Positions 51,863 to 61,800 of a DNA stretch of 64,000 nt are shown here, piece by piece (within the stretch, counting starts at the first letter, position 1; each line of letters starts with the position of its first letter). The notes below the pieces were generated by a model. That model saw only the letters and a list, made by a program, of their open reading frames with translations. It had not been told where the DNA came from and made no database searches. This DNA is from JAHECE01 sp963780675 (GTDB lineage Bacteria > Actinomycetota > Actinomycetes > Actinomycetales > JAHECE01). The DNA lies in NCBI GenBank assembly GCA_963780675.1, contig CAWACR010000003.1, positions 372,001-436,000 on the forward strand. The letters run 5' to 3'. The position numbers and the translations under genes were made by a program.

Positions 51863-54800
51863 ATGACCGAGGTCAGCGCGGCGACCTCGCCGCAGACCCT
51901 CGCACCCGCTGCCGCGGCCCTCGCCCGGCGCTGGGCCGCCGCGAGCGCGCCCGATCCGCGCAGTCCCGAGGGAGCGGCGAGCGCGCGGCTGTCCGCCCTG
52001 GTCGCGGACCCGGCCGGTCTCGACCTCGCCCTCGCGTTCGTGGACGAGGTGGTCCGCCCCGAGGACCCCGCCGTCGCGGCGCGGGCCCTCGCGAGGCTGC
52101 GAGCGCCGTCGTCGGCGGCGTTCCTCGGCCGGCCGGACCGCGCCCTCCTGGCCCTCGGCAGGCGCGTCGCGCCGCTCGCTCCGCGCCTGGTGGTGCCGCT
52201 GGCCCGCCGTCGGATGCGCGCGCTCGTGGGGCACCTCGTGGTCGACGCCCGCGACCCCGCCCTCGCCCACCACCTGGCGGGGGCCCGGACCGAGGGCTTC
52301 CGGCTCAACCTCAACCTGCTCGGGGAGGCTGTGCTCGGCGAGGCGGAGGCGGCCCGGCGGGCCGCGGGGGTTGCCGCGCTCCTGGCGCGCCCGGACGTCG
52401 ACTACGTCTCCGTCAAGGTCTCCGCCCTCGCCTCTCAGATCGCGCCCTGGGACACGGCGGGCACGGCCGAGCGCGTCGCGGACCGCCTCCGACCCCTCTA
52501 CCTCGCGGCGGCGGCGCGGCGACCGCCGGCCTTCGTCACACTCGATGCCGAGGAGTACCGCGACCTCGACCTCACCCTGGACGTCCTCACCACGCTGCTC
52601 GCCGAGCCGTCGCTGCTCGGCGTCGAGGCGGGGGTCGCGGTCCAGGCGTACCTCCCGGACGCGCTCGGCGCCTTCGAGCGGGTCCTCGCGTTCGCCCGGG
52701 GCCGGCGCGAGCGCGGCGGGGCGCGGATCAAGGTCCGGCTGGTCAAGGGCGCGAACCTGGCGATGGAGCGGGCGCAGGCGGAGCTGCGCGGCTTGGCCCC
52801 GGCGCCCTATGCGACCAAGGCCGAGGTGGACGCCTCCTACGTCCGACTGCTCGACGTGGCCCTGCGTCCGGACGTGACGGACGCCGTGCGTGTCGGGGTC
52901 GCCAGCCACAACCTGTTCGACGTCGCCCTCGCGCACCTCCTGGCGCAGGCTCGGGGCGTCGGCGAGGCGCTCGACGTCGAGATGCTCCAGGGCATGGCGC
53001 CGGCGCAGGCGCGCGTCGTAAGGGCCGACGTCGGGGCTGTTGTCCTCTACACCCCGGTGGTCGCGCCCGCGGACGTCGACGTCGCGGTCGCCTATCTGGT
53101 GCGCCGGCTCGAGGAGGCCGCCGCCCGGGAGAACTTCCTCCACGCCCTGGCCGCTCCGCCCCGGGTTGCGGCCCGCGTGATGGCTCAGCAGGAGGCGGCC
53201 TTCGCGCGGTCGGTCGCCGGCCTGGCCCGGGTGAGCGCCCGGCCGCGTCGCGAGGCACGGCCGGCGACGCCGGAGCCCGGGGGAGGCGATGTCGCCGGGT
53301 CCGGGGCGGCGGCCTTCACGAACGCCGCGGACGCCGATCCCGCGTCGGCGGCCATGCGTGCCCGGGGCCTCGCCGCACTGGCCGCCCCGCCCCGGGTGGC
53401 GACGTCGGCGTGGCTCGAGGATCCCGGGGCCGTCGACGCCGTGGTGGCCCGGGGCCTCGAGGCAGGATGCGCGTGGGCGAGCCTCGACGGGGCCGCCCGG
53501 GCCGCCGTCCTGCGCTCCGCGGCGGCGCACCTCGAGGCGCGCCGCGAGGAGTTGTGGACCGTGATGGCCCACGAGGGCGGCAAGACCCTCGCGGAGGCGG
53601 ACCCCGAAGTCAGCGAGGCGGTCGACTTCGCGCGGTACTACGCCGAGCAGGCGGTCGCGCTCGAGGAGGTCGACGGCGCCCGCTTCGTCCCCGTGCGGCT
53701 CACCGTGGTGACGCCGCCGTGGAACTTCCCGGTGGCCATCACCATCGGGTCCGCGCTGGCCGCGCTCGCGGCAGGCTCCGCCGTCGTCCTCAAGCCGGCC
53801 CCGGCCACGCCGGTGTGCGCCGAGGTGGCCGGCGCCGCGGTGCGGGCGGCGCTCGAGGCCCACGGCCTGTCGCCGGACGTGCTGCAGGTGGTGCGCACCG
53901 ACGAGGGCGCGGTGGGCCGGCGCCTGGTCACGCACCCGGACGTGGGCGCCGTCGTCCTCACCGGGTCGGTCGAGACCGCGCGCCTCTTCGCCTCCTGGCG
54001 GCCCGACCTGCGCCTGGTCGCCGAGACGTCGGGCAAGAACGCGATCGTCGTCACGCCGTCGGCGGACCTCGACCTGGCGGTCGCGGACGTGGTGCGCTCG
54101 GCCTTCGGCCACGCCGGGCAGAAGTGCTCGGCGGCGAGCCTGGTGATCGCCGTGGGCTCGGTGGCGACCTCGGCGCGGTTCCGACGCCAACTGATCGACG
54201 CCGTCGCCTCGCTGCGGGTGGCGTGGGCGGAAGACCCGGGCGCGGGCATGGGGCCGCTCATCGAACGGCCAGCCGGCACGTTGCTGCGCGCGCTATCCAC
54301 CCTGGATCCGGGGGAGTCGTGGTTGGTGGAGCCCCGGGCCCTCGACACGTCCGGCCGGCTCTGGTCCCCCGGGCTCAAGGACGGGGTGGCGCCCGGCTCC
54401 TTCTTCCACACGACGGAGTGCTTCGGGCCGGTCCTGGGGCTGATGGCCGCGCGGACGCTCGACGAGGCGATCGCGCTGCAGAACGCGACCCGGTTCGGGC
54501 TCACGGGCGGCCTGCACAGCCTGGACGAGGACGAGATCACCGCATGGCTCGAGCGTGTCGAGGCGGGCAACGCCTACGTCAACCGGCACATCACCGGGGC
54601 GATCGTCCGGCGCCAGCCGTTCGGGGGGTGGAAGGCGTCGTCGGTGGGGCCCGGCGCCAAGGCGGGTGGGCCGAACTACGTGGCCCAGTTGGGGGAATGG
54701 GTGCCCGACGGCGTGCCGGCGCGCCTCGCCGAGCCCGCGCCGTCCGTGACCCGGCGCCTGGAGGTGTTGCTCCCGTTGGTCGAGGCGGCGGGAGGGGCGC

Positions 54801-55363
54801 CGGCGGACGTCGCGTGGCTGCGCGCCGCCGTCGGGAGCGACGCCCGGGCGTGGGCGGAGGAGTTCGGGCGGGAGCACGATCCGTCCGGCCTGGCCGTGGA
54901 GTCGAACGTGTTCCGGTACCGGCCGGTCCCCGCGCTGACGGTGCGCGCCGGGCGCGGGGCGCGCTGGGTGGAGGTGGTGCGGGTGCTCCTGGCGGCCGAG
55001 TGCGCCGGTGTCCCGGTCACGCTGAGCGTCGACCCGTCGCTCGTCGCCGCGCTGCCCGAGCCGGGGGAGGGCGCCGTCTCGGCCGCGCGGCGCGGTCTCG
55101 CCGCGGGCGGGTGGAGCGTCGAAGGGTCGGCGGACGCGGCGTCGTCGGTGGCGTCCCTGGGCGAGGGCGCCCGGGTGCGGGTGCTCGGTGACCCGGGACC
55201 GGTGCGGGAGGCCGGGGCCTCGGCGGGCGTCACGGTCCTGGACGGGCCGGTGCTCGCCTCCGGGCGCCGCGAGATGCTCGCCGTGCTGCGCGAACAGGCG
55301 GTGAGCCGGACGCTGCACCGGTTCGGTCAGCTGCCGCGCGGCGCGCGCCGCCCGCCGGCCTGA
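51863..55363 (+). CDS. putA: Bifunctional proline dehydrogenase/glutamate-semialdehyde dehydrogenase PutA
   Basis: 1166 aa from the ATG at 51863. Proline dehydrogenase barrel (~70-440): RLNLNLLGEAVLGEAEA, DYVSVKVSALASQIAPW, VQAYLPDALGAFERVL, RLVKGANLAMERAQAELRG. Aldehyde dehydrogenase (~510-970): VVTPPWNFPVAITIGSALAA, LVAETSGKNAIVV (Glu), AFGHAGQKCSAASLVIAV (Cys), FFHTTECFGPVLGLMAARTL. A ~200-aa C-terminal extension is poorly conserved. Oxidises proline to glutamate with FAD and NAD. No RHH DNA-binding head, so not self-regulating. Confidence 0.93.
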   Translation: MTEVSAATSPQTLAPAAAALARRWAAASAPDPRSPEGAASARLSALVADPAGLDLALAFVDEVVRPEDPAVAARALARLRAPSSAAFLGRPDRALLALGRRVAPLAPRLVVPLARRRMRALVGHLVVDARDPALAHHLAGARTEGFRLNLNLLGEAVLGEAEAARRAAGVAALLARPDVDYVSVKVSALASQIAPWDTAGTAERVADRLRPLYLAAAARRPPAFVTLDAEEYRDLDLTLDVLTTLLAEPSLLGVEAGVAVQAYLPDALGAFERVLAFARGRRERGGARIKVRLVKGANLAMERAQAELRGLAPAPYATKAEVDASYVRLLDVALRPDVTDAVRVGVASHNLFDVALAHLLAQARGVGEALDVEMLQGMAPAQARVVRADVGAVVLYTPVVAPADVDVAVAYLVRRLEEAAARENFLHALAAPPRVAARVMAQQEAAFARSVAGLARVSARPRREARPATPEPGGGDVAGSGAAAFTNAADADPASAAMRARGLAALAAPPRVATSAWLEDPGAVDAVVARGLEAGCAWASLDGAARAAVLRSAAAHLEARREELWTVMAHEGGKTLAEADPEVSEAVDFARYYAEQAVALEEVDGARFVPVRLTVVTPPWNFPVAITIGSALAALAAGSAVVLKPAPATPVCAEVAGAAVRAALEAHGLSPDVLQVVRTDEGAVGRRLVTHPDVGAVVLTGSVETARLFASWRPDLRLVAETSGKNAIVVTPSADLDLAVADVVRSAFGHAGQKCSAASLVIAVGSVATSARFRRQLIDAVASLRVAWAEDPGAGMGPLIERPAGTLLRALSTLDPGESWLVEPRALDTSGRLWSPGLKDGVAPGSFFHTTECFGPVLGLMAARTLDEAIALQNATRFGLTGGLHSLDEDEITAWLERVEAGNAYVNRHITGAIVRRQPFGGWKASSVGPGAKAGGPNYVAQLGEWVPDGVPARLAEPAPSVTRRLEVLLPLVEAAGGAPADVAWLRAAVGSDARAWAEEFGREHDPSGLAVESNVFRYRPVPALTVRAGRGARWVEVVRVLLAAECAGVPVTLSVDPSLVAALPEPGEGAVSAARRGLAAGGWSVEGSADAASSVASLGEGARVRVLGDPGPVREAGASAGVTVLDGPVLASGRREMLAVLREQAVSRTLHRFGQLPRGARRPPA

Positions 55364-55389
55364 CGGCCCCGCAGCCTGACGGCCCCGCC

Positions 55390-55438
55390 CGAGGTAGTCG
55401 GTCTCAGCCGACTACCTCGCGCCGACCCGACTACCTCG
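55390..55438. terminator. Hairpin plus third copy of its arm, between putA and DUF2505
   Basis: CGAGGTAGTCGG (55390-55401) and CCGACTACCTCG (55408-55419) form a perfect 12-bp stem; the right arm is repeated again at 55427-55438. Sits between convergent genes; probable bidirectional terminator with an alternative pairing. Confidence 0.7.
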
Positions 55439-55458
55439 GCGCACTCCGCGGGGCGCGC

Positions 55459-55959
55459 CTACCCGCGCGCGAGCCAGGCCTTCGCGGCGCGCTGCTCGAC
55501 CCGGACGGCGCGGTGCACGTTGTCGGCGACCGCGCGCTCGATGGCCTTCCCGAAGAGCGGGATGGAGGCCTTGATCTCGCCGGTGACCGTCTCGACGCTC
55601 CGGCCCTCGCCGGCCGGGGCCAGGGTGAGGGCGCCGGTCACGCGCACGGGCGCGCCCGTGATCTCCAGGGCCAGCGATCCGCGGCGGGTGCCGTCGGCTG
55701 CCGCGGCGTCCCACGCCTCCACCTGGCGCACCTCGAGGCTCGATCCGACGAGGGAGCGGTAGTTCGCGGGGATGTCCGTGGTGGGCATGGTGCGCCGGGT
55801 GGTCACGGTGAACGCGCCGTCGGCGGTGCCGATCACCTCGAGGGTGCCGTCGGTGGCGCCCGACGCCGTGATCTTCGCGCGCACGTACTCCTCGGTCGCG
55901 AACATCTCGGCCACGGCCTCCGGGGAGGCCGCGAACTCGATGCTGGTGGAGTACTCCAT
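55459..55959 (-). CDS. DUF2505 (SRPBCC-fold) protein
   Basis: 166 aa. MEYSTSIEFAASPEAVAEMF, ATEEYVRAKITASGA, RTMPTTDIPANYRSLVGSSL, VTGEIKASIPLFGKAIERAV and the closing RVEQRAAKAWLARG are the standard order of DUF2505, a lipid/START-like fold. Ligand unknown. A GGAGGTGCG site precedes the ATG. Confidence 0.9.
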   Translation of the reverse strand: MEYSTSIEFAASPEAVAEMFATEEYVRAKITASGATDGTLEVIGTADGAFTVTTRRTMPTTDIPANYRSLVGSSLEVRQVEAWDAAAADGTRRGSLALEITGAPVRVTGALTLAPAGEGRSVETVTGEIKASIPLFGKAIERAVADNVHRAVRVEQRAAKAWLARG

Positions 55960-56061
55960 GACCGCACCTCCTGGTCCTGGGCGTGAGGGGCATCCCGACG
56001 CGACCGGGCCAGCCTAGCCCGGTGCCGCGATCGGCCCGGCCGGGACTCCTACCCTGTGCAC

Positions 56062-57531
56062 ATGCCCACCCTGAGCGAGATGATCGGATCGCACAGCACC
56101 CTGTCCGCCCAGGACGTCGAATGGCTCCACCTGCTGGTGGGGGACTGGCAGGTCCTGTCCGACCTCGCTTTCGCCGACCTCGTGCTCTGGCTTCCCGCCG
56201 GTGACGGCGGCTTCGTCGCGGTCGCCCACTGCCGGCCCTCGACGGGCGCGACGGTGTACTACGAGGACGTCGTCGGCATGCGCGTCCCGCCGGGCGTGCG
56301 GCCGAACCTCCAGCGCGCCCTCGACGAGGGCCGACCGGTCCGCACCCGCGAGCCGCGCTGGGCCGGCACGTACGCGGTGCGCGACGAGGCGGTGCCGGTG
56401 GTCCGGGCGGGGCGCGCCGTCGCCGTCGTCGGCAGGCAGACGAACCTGGGGGCGGCGCGCACGCCCGGCCGCCTCGAGCTGACGTACCTGGAGGCGGCCG
56501 ACGAGCTCTGCGGGATGGTCGCGCGCGGGGAGTTCCCGTCGCCCAACTCCGCGACCGGGCCTCGCCGGGGCGCTCCCCGCGTCGGGGACGGGCTCATCCG
56601 CCTCGACGGCGAGGGCACGGTGGTCTACGCCAGTCCGAACGCGATGAGCTGCTTCCACCGGTTCGGCGTGATCGGGGACCTCGTGGGCCTGAGCATGCCC
56701 GAGGTGATCGTCGAGCAGATCGAGGACGCCCTCACCGTCGACGAGTCCCTCCCCGTCGTGGCGATGGGCCGCGCGCCGTGGCGCACCGAGGTCGAGACGC
56801 GAGGGGTGTGCCTGTCGCTGCGCTCCGTGCCGCTCCTGCACGGCACCCAGCGCCTCGGGGCGATCCTGCTCTGCCGGGACGTCTCCGAGCTGCGCCGGCG
56901 CGAGCGGGAGCTGATCACCAAGGACGCGACCATCCGGGAGATCCACCACCGGGTGAAGAACAACCTGCAGACCGTGGCGGCGCTGCTCCGGCTCCAGGCG
57001 CGCCGGGTGGCCTCACCGGAGGCGCGGGCCGCCCTCGACGAGGCGATGCGGCGGGTGGCGACCATCGCGCTCGTGCACGAGACGCTGTCGCAGACCATCG
57101 AGGAGGTCGTCGACTTCGACGAGGTGTTCGGTCGCAGCCTGCGGCTTGCCGCCGACGTCGCCTCCGCCGGGGCGGCGGTCCGGACCGTCCGGGAGGGCTC
57201 GTTCGGGCTGGTGCGAGCCGACGACGCGACCGCCATGGCGCTCGTTCTCACCGAGTTGGTGACGAACGCCGTCGAGCACGGTCTCAGCCACCAGGGCGGC
57301 ACGGTGACGATCGCGGCGGACCGGGACGGCCAGGACCTCGTCGCCCGGGTGATCGACGACGGCGTCGGGATGTCCGCGTCGTCGTCCGAGACCTCGACGG
57401 GCCTGGGCATGCAGATCGTGCGCACCCTGGTCCGCGGCGAGCTCAACGGGTCGATCGAGTGGTCGGACGCCCAGGGCGGCGGTACCGAGGTGGTGCTCCA
57501 CGCGCGCCTGCGCGAGATGCGCAGCTCCTGA
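56062..57531 (+). CDS. pdtaS: PdtaS-like sensor histidine kinase
   Basis: 489 aa from the ATG at 56062. N-terminal GAF-like domain (WLHLLVGDWQVLSDLAFADL), central PAS (VYASPNAMSCFHRFGVIGDL), HisKA_2 with the phospho-His in REIHHRVKNNLQTVAALLRL and HATPase motifs MALVLTELVTNAVEHGL (N box), VIDDGVGM (G1) and STGLGMQIVRTLV (G2). Partner is usually PdtaR, an ANTAR regulator; none is adjacent. No membrane segment: cytosolic. TACCCT (56050-56055) is 6 nt before the ATG, so probably leaderless. Confidence 0.93.
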   Translation: MPTLSEMIGSHSTLSAQDVEWLHLLVGDWQVLSDLAFADLVLWLPAGDGGFVAVAHCRPSTGATVYYEDVVGMRVPPGVRPNLQRALDEGRPVRTREPRWAGTYAVRDEAVPVVRAGRAVAVVGRQTNLGAARTPGRLELTYLEAADELCGMVARGEFPSPNSATGPRRGAPRVGDGLIRLDGEGTVVYASPNAMSCFHRFGVIGDLVGLSMPEVIVEQIEDALTVDESLPVVAMGRAPWRTEVETRGVCLSLRSVPLLHGTQRLGAILLCRDVSELRRRERELITKDATIREIHHRVKNNLQTVAALLRLQARRVASPEARAALDEAMRRVATIALVHETLSQTIEEVVDFDEVFGRSLRLAADVASAGAAVRTVREGSFGLVRADDATAMALVLTELVTNAVEHGLSHQGGTVTIAADRDGQDLVARVIDDGVGMSASSSETSTGLGMQIVRTLVRGELNGSIEWSDAQGGGTEVVLHARLREMRSS

Positions 57532-57561
57532 CGTGCCGCCCGCCCGAGGCGGGCGCCCGGA

Positions 57562-57629
57562 GCATCGCGTCGGGACCCGCATCACGTCGGGACCCGCATC
57601 AGGCCCGGACCCGCATCAGGTCGGGACCC
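57562..57629. repeat. 17-bp tandem repeat, four units
   Basis: Four in-phase units of GCATCxxGTCGGGACCC (57562, 57579, 57596, 57613), differing at two or three positions, then a degenerate fifth. Non-coding, between pdtaS and its terminator. Confidence 0.85.
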
Positions 57630-57648
57630 GCGATCACGCCCGAACACG

Positions 57649-57682
57649 ACGCATCCCGGCGGCACCGGCCGCCGGGATGCGT
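57649..57682. terminator. Bidirectional terminator between pdtaS and whiB1
   Basis: ACGCATCCCGGCGG (57649-57662) and CCGCCGGGATGCGT (57669-57682) form a perfect 14-bp stem with a 6-nt loop, 11 bp from the whiB1 stop. Confidence 0.85.
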
Positions 57683-57692
57683 GGAGTGAGGC

Positions 57693-57941
57693 TCAGCCGG
57701 CCCGACGGGCGCGGGCCGTGCGACGCTTGAGCGCGCGACGCTCGTCCTCGGAGAGGCCACCCCAGACGCCGGCGTCCTGGCCGGACTCGAGGGCCCAGGA
57801 CAGGCAGGTGTCGATCACGGGGCAGCGCCGGCACACGGCCTTCGCCTCTTCGATCTGCACGAGGGCCGGGCCGGTGTTACCGATCGGGAAGAACAGCTCG
57901 GGGTCCTCGGTCAGACACGCAGCACGGTGACGCCAGTCCAT
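57693..57941 (-). CDS. whiB1: WhiB1-like Fe-S transcription factor
   Basis: 82 aa from the ATG at 57941, with a GAGGAGA site. Wbl cysteines: CLTEDPELFF, VCRRCPVIDTC (C-x2-C-x5-C), then the G-V-W-G-G turn and basic tail LKRRTARARRAG. DWRHRAACLTEDPELFFPIG, NTGPALVQIEEAK and WALESGQDAGVWGG match WhiB1 of mycobacteria closely. Senses NO/O2 through a [4Fe-4S] cluster and binds sigma factor. The AT-rich upstream (57990-58040) with TGTGACAGTTGTTT on the minus strand is probably the promoter. Confidence 0.95.
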   Translation of the reverse strand: MDWRHRAACLTEDPELFFPIGNTGPALVQIEEAKAVCRRCPVIDTCLSWALESGQDAGVWGGLSEDERRALKRRTARARRAG

Positions 57942-58116
57942 CGTTGTCTCCTCGGTTGCACGCCCTCCACCCAGGGAGCGCGTCATTGGGTGGGGGCCGT
58001 GAAATCAGCATGAAAAGCGACCGAAACAACTGTCACACGCACCGGACGGGGGGCACAAGGGTCCTGCGCGAGAAACCTCGACGGCGTCCTGAGTCCTTCG
58101 TCACGTCGCCCGGGTC

Positions 58117-58143
58117 TTGACACCCCCGGAGTCGCCCTAGAGT
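58117..58143 (+). promoter_or_regulatory. SigA-like promoter, leaderless
   Basis: TTGACA (58117-58122), a 15-bp spacer and TAGAGT (58138-58143); GTG at 58151 follows after 7 nt. The start at 58142 lies inside the -10 and is rejected. Confidence 0.6.
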
Positions 58144-58150
58144 GAACGGC

Positions 58151-58576
58151 GTGCCACGACCGGATGTTCCCGCTCCGCGGCTGCCCAGGCTGCTCGTCGT
58201 CGCCCTCGTCGTGGTGCTGGCGGAGGCCGCCGCGCTCACGGCGGCCGGCATCGCCTTCGCGCTCGACGTCGTCCTCGGCCGGGCGGAGTACGTGGCCTCG
58301 ACCCTCGGCATCGGCGTCTTCGCCTGGGGGTTCGCGGCTCTGCTCGCGGGCGCGGCACGCGGGCTGTCCCGTGGCCGCCGGTGGGGTCGCGCACCCATCG
58401 CCACGTGGCAGATCCTCCAGGGCGCGGTGGGCTTCCTGCAGCTCCCGGGCATGCCGTGGTTCGGAGCTCTCCTGATCGTGAGCGGACTGGTCGTGCTGGT
58501 CGGTCTGTTCGCGCCCGCCTCGATCGCGGCGACCGCCGGCGTCGGCGGGGACCCCGAGGCCGACGTCCCTGCCTGA
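58151..58576 (+). CDS. Small integral membrane protein
   Basis: 141 aa from the GTG at 58151. Four hydrophobic helices: LPRLLVVALVVVLAEAAALT, VASTLGIGVFAWGFAALLAG, WQILQGAVGFLQLP and FGALLIVSGLVVLVGLFAPA. The loop GLSRGRRWGRAPIATWQILQ is conserved in similar actinobacterial membrane proteins of unknown function. Confidence 0.8.
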   Translation: MPRPDVPAPRLPRLLVVALVVVLAEAAALTAAGIAFALDVVLGRAEYVASTLGIGVFAWGFAALLAGAARGLSRGRRWGRAPIATWQILQGAVGFLQLPGMPWFGALLIVSGLVVLVGLFAPASIAATAGVGGDPEADVPA

Positions 58577-58618
58577 GCCCGCCCGATCGGCGCGGATCGC
58601 CGCCGGTTACGCTCACGC

Positions 58619-58822
58619 ATGCCCTTCCTCAGCGGGTACGACGTCTGGCTCGTCCTGTCGATCGCGGTCGTGACCTATGCGCTGGTCGACATCAGCCGCC
58701 ATCGCGGTCTGTCGACGCCCGCCGCTGTGCTCTGGGTCCTCCTCGTCGTGCTGCTCCCGTTCGTGGGTCCGGCGCTCTGGTTCTTCGTCGGGCGACCGAG
58801 GGTGCGGCACCCGGCGTCGTGA
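58619..58822 (+). CDS. PLDc_N-type small membrane protein
   Basis: 67 aa. Two helices (WLVLSIAVVTYALVDIS, AVLWVLLVVLLPFVGPALWF) with the PLDc_N signature LPFVGPALWFFVGRPR. Related domains precede cardiolipin synthases; stand-alone ones are common in actinobacteria, and sigma-B or cell-envelope stress links are only suspected. TACGCT (58608-58613) is 5 nt before the ATG. Confidence 0.85.
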   Translation: MPFLSGYDVWLVLSIAVVTYALVDISRHRGLSTPAAVLWVLLVVLLPFVGPALWFFVGRPRVRHPAS

Positions 58823-61800
58823 TCAGCCGTTCGTCGGCACCTGGACCGGGGGAGCGGCGAGCGGATCCGGCGCGGGGAACTGGACGGGAAGAGCCCGCCG
58901 CGGCTCCACGAGGACGCCCCGGCCGGGGTGCCGCGGTCGCGCGGGGTCGGCGTGCGGAAGCACGTCCGACGCCGCGAGGTGCGCCGGGCCGCCCCGCAAC
59001 GGCGAGAGGACGACGACGGCGCGCGCCTCCCTCAGCAGCCCGATCAGGCCGGTGTAGGCGCCCGCCAGGGCCTCGGCACGCACGACGGCAACGACGACTC
59101 CACGCGACTCCCGCCAGTGCGCGGCGACGCCGCTCGCGGCCTCGGGGGACAGCAGGTCGGCGTCGTCGACGAGGAGTGCGTCGCCCACGTCCCCGCAGCG
59201 GACCGCCGCACCCCGGTGGCCGTCCGGTCCCCCGGGCGTGGCGGCGCCGACGAGGCCGTCCACCCGCCGGACGACCCGCCCGCGCGCCGCGAGGCGACCG
59301 GCGATCCAGTCGAGGGCGCTCGTGCGTCCCGACTCCGCCGGCCCGGTCACCACGATCCGGGTGCCCGGCCGGACGTCGAGCCGCACCGGACCGGCGTCGT
59401 CCCCGCCGAGTCCGATCGTCAGGTCCGTCCCGGTCCCGTCCAGTCCGGTCAGGATGCCCGCCGGCACGGCCGACGGGATCGGGGCCAGGCGCAGGACGGG
59501 CCCCGACCCGGCCGGACGCGCCCCGACCGGTCGCGGGAGGACCGACCCGGGCAGGAGCACCTGGGCGACCACGGGCTCCCCCTCGCCGAGCAGGACTCCG
59601 CGTCCCGGCGGCCACCGGGTCGCGACGAGGCTCCGCGGGACGCCGGCGACGGCCGCGTCACCGGCGTCCCGGGGGGCCAGGACGAGCCGGTGCCGGACGC
59701 CCGCGGACCAGCGCGCCGTGAGCGACGCCGCCGGTCCCGCGACCGCGACGGCGAGACCGAGGGATCCGCCGTCCCGCAGGAGCCGGGCGATCCCGTCCTG
59801 GCCGCCGCCCCCGGTGCGCGCCCGTTCGCACGCCTCGACCAGCGCGTCGACGTCGTCCAGGCAGAGGAGCGCCGGCCCGGTGCCGTGGGCCAGGAGGTCG
59901 AGGAGCCGGACGAGCCGGCGGGGGTCGTCCGGTCCCACCACGGTGCCGAGCAGCTCGTGTCGCCGCACGCCGTCGTCCTCCAGGACGCACGCCGCTGCGT
60001 TCCTGCCGGCGAGGTGCACCGGGAGGCCGCGGTCCAGGGCCGCGGTCGCGAGCGTGCGCAGCGTCGTGGTCCTCCCCGAGCGCGGCCCTCCGACCACGAG
60101 GAGCGGACCCGCCGTCGGGGTCCAGGACCACTGCGCAGGCCCGTCGGCCTCGTCGGTGTCGAGCAGCAGGGCCGGCAGGCGGGGCGTCCCCGCCTCAACG
60201 GTGCGCCTCGGGCGGCCGCCGTCGTCAGTCCCGTCGTCGGTCCCGTCGTCCGTGCCGCCGCCGACGCCGCTGGTGGGAACCGGCCGCGCCGTGGCCCGCT
60301 CGGGGAGCGGGGGCGGCCAGAGGGGCCGGGCTGGCTGCTCGCCCGAGGCGGCCGCTGCTGCCCGGACGCGCTCGACGGCGCGGCGAAGGTCTCCGGCGTC
60401 CGGTCCGCACCAGGCCGCCTGGACCGTGACCGGGCCTGTCTCCGCGTCGGGGATCCCGGACACCAGGGCGCGTCCGGGCACCCGCGGGAGGTGGGCTGCG
60501 CCGCCGGTGCCGAGGACGTCGAGCGAGTCGCCGGTCGAGAGCACGCGCAGGCAGATCGCCAGGCTGAGGTTGGCCCGCATGTCGGCGCTGACGGCGCCGC
60601 CCGGGCGCTGGGTGGCCAGCACGAGGTGCATGCCGAGCGAACGGCCCTGCGCCGAGAGGCGGACGAGCGCCGCGAGCAGGTCGGGGTGCTCGTCCGCGAG
60701 GGTGCGGAACTCGTCCACGACCACGAGGAGGCGACCCAGCGGTTCGGGCGCGCATCCCGTGGTCGGCCCGTTCCTCGCCGCGAGCCGGCGGTAGTCCGCC
60801 AGGTCGCGCGCTCCGGCCGCGGCCAGCAGCCGTTCGCGCCGGGCCAGCTCGCGGCGGATGCCCGTCAGCGCCCTGGCCGTCGCGCGCGCGTCCAGGTCCG
60901 TGAGCACGCCCGCCACGTGGGGCAGGCCGGCGACCGGGAGGAGGGTGGCGCCGCCCTTGTGGTCGAACCCGACGATCGTCAGGGCCGAGGGCGGGTAGCG
61001 GCTCGCCAGGGCGAGCACCCAGCAGAGCAGCAGCTCCGACTTGCCGGAGCCCGTGGTCCCGGCGACGAGCGCGTGCGGCCCGTCCCGGGCGAGGTCCACC
61101 TCGACCGGACCGTCCGGCCCGATCACGAACGACCCGGCGAGGCCGCCGTCGGCGGTGCGCCATGCCCGCACCGGATCGGGGAGCAGGTCGCCGATCGCGA
61201 TGTCGGCCGGGAGCGCGTGGTCGCCCTCTCCGGTCGCGCCCAGGGCAGCGGCCACCGCCGCCGCCCAGGCGACGCTCACGCGGGACCCCCGGGCGGCGTC
61301 GACCTCGACCACGTGGCGGCACTCCGCGGGGACGCGCGCGAGCGAGTCCACCAGGGCGACGACGGCACGTCCCCCGCCGTACGGGAGGGCATCGTCGCGG
61401 ATCGGCCGGCTGCCGAGGAGGTCGAGCACGGTCAGGCGGAGCGTGGGGGAGGCGCGCCCCGCCGCGTGGGGGAGCACAGGCACCCAGTCCCACGGGTCGT
61501 GGTCGGCAGCCTCGGCTGCCGAGGCCATCCGGACCGCGAGGTCCTCCGGACTCGTGCGGGTGACGAGGTCGCAGACGAGCCGACGGGCCGCGGACCGGAC
61601 GGCCGACGCCTCGCCCACGAGGGCCACGCATCCCGCCGCGGCCAGGTCGACAGCCCCCGCCGTCGGGACGTCCACCCGGAGCTCGGGACCGGAGCCGCGG
61701 GCGCCGGACCGTTCGCCGTGCGGCCCCGCACCTCCTGCGACCGCCGCCAGCAGCACCTGGGCCGGGTCGGACGAGGCGCGGGTCCGGCGACGGCGGTCGG

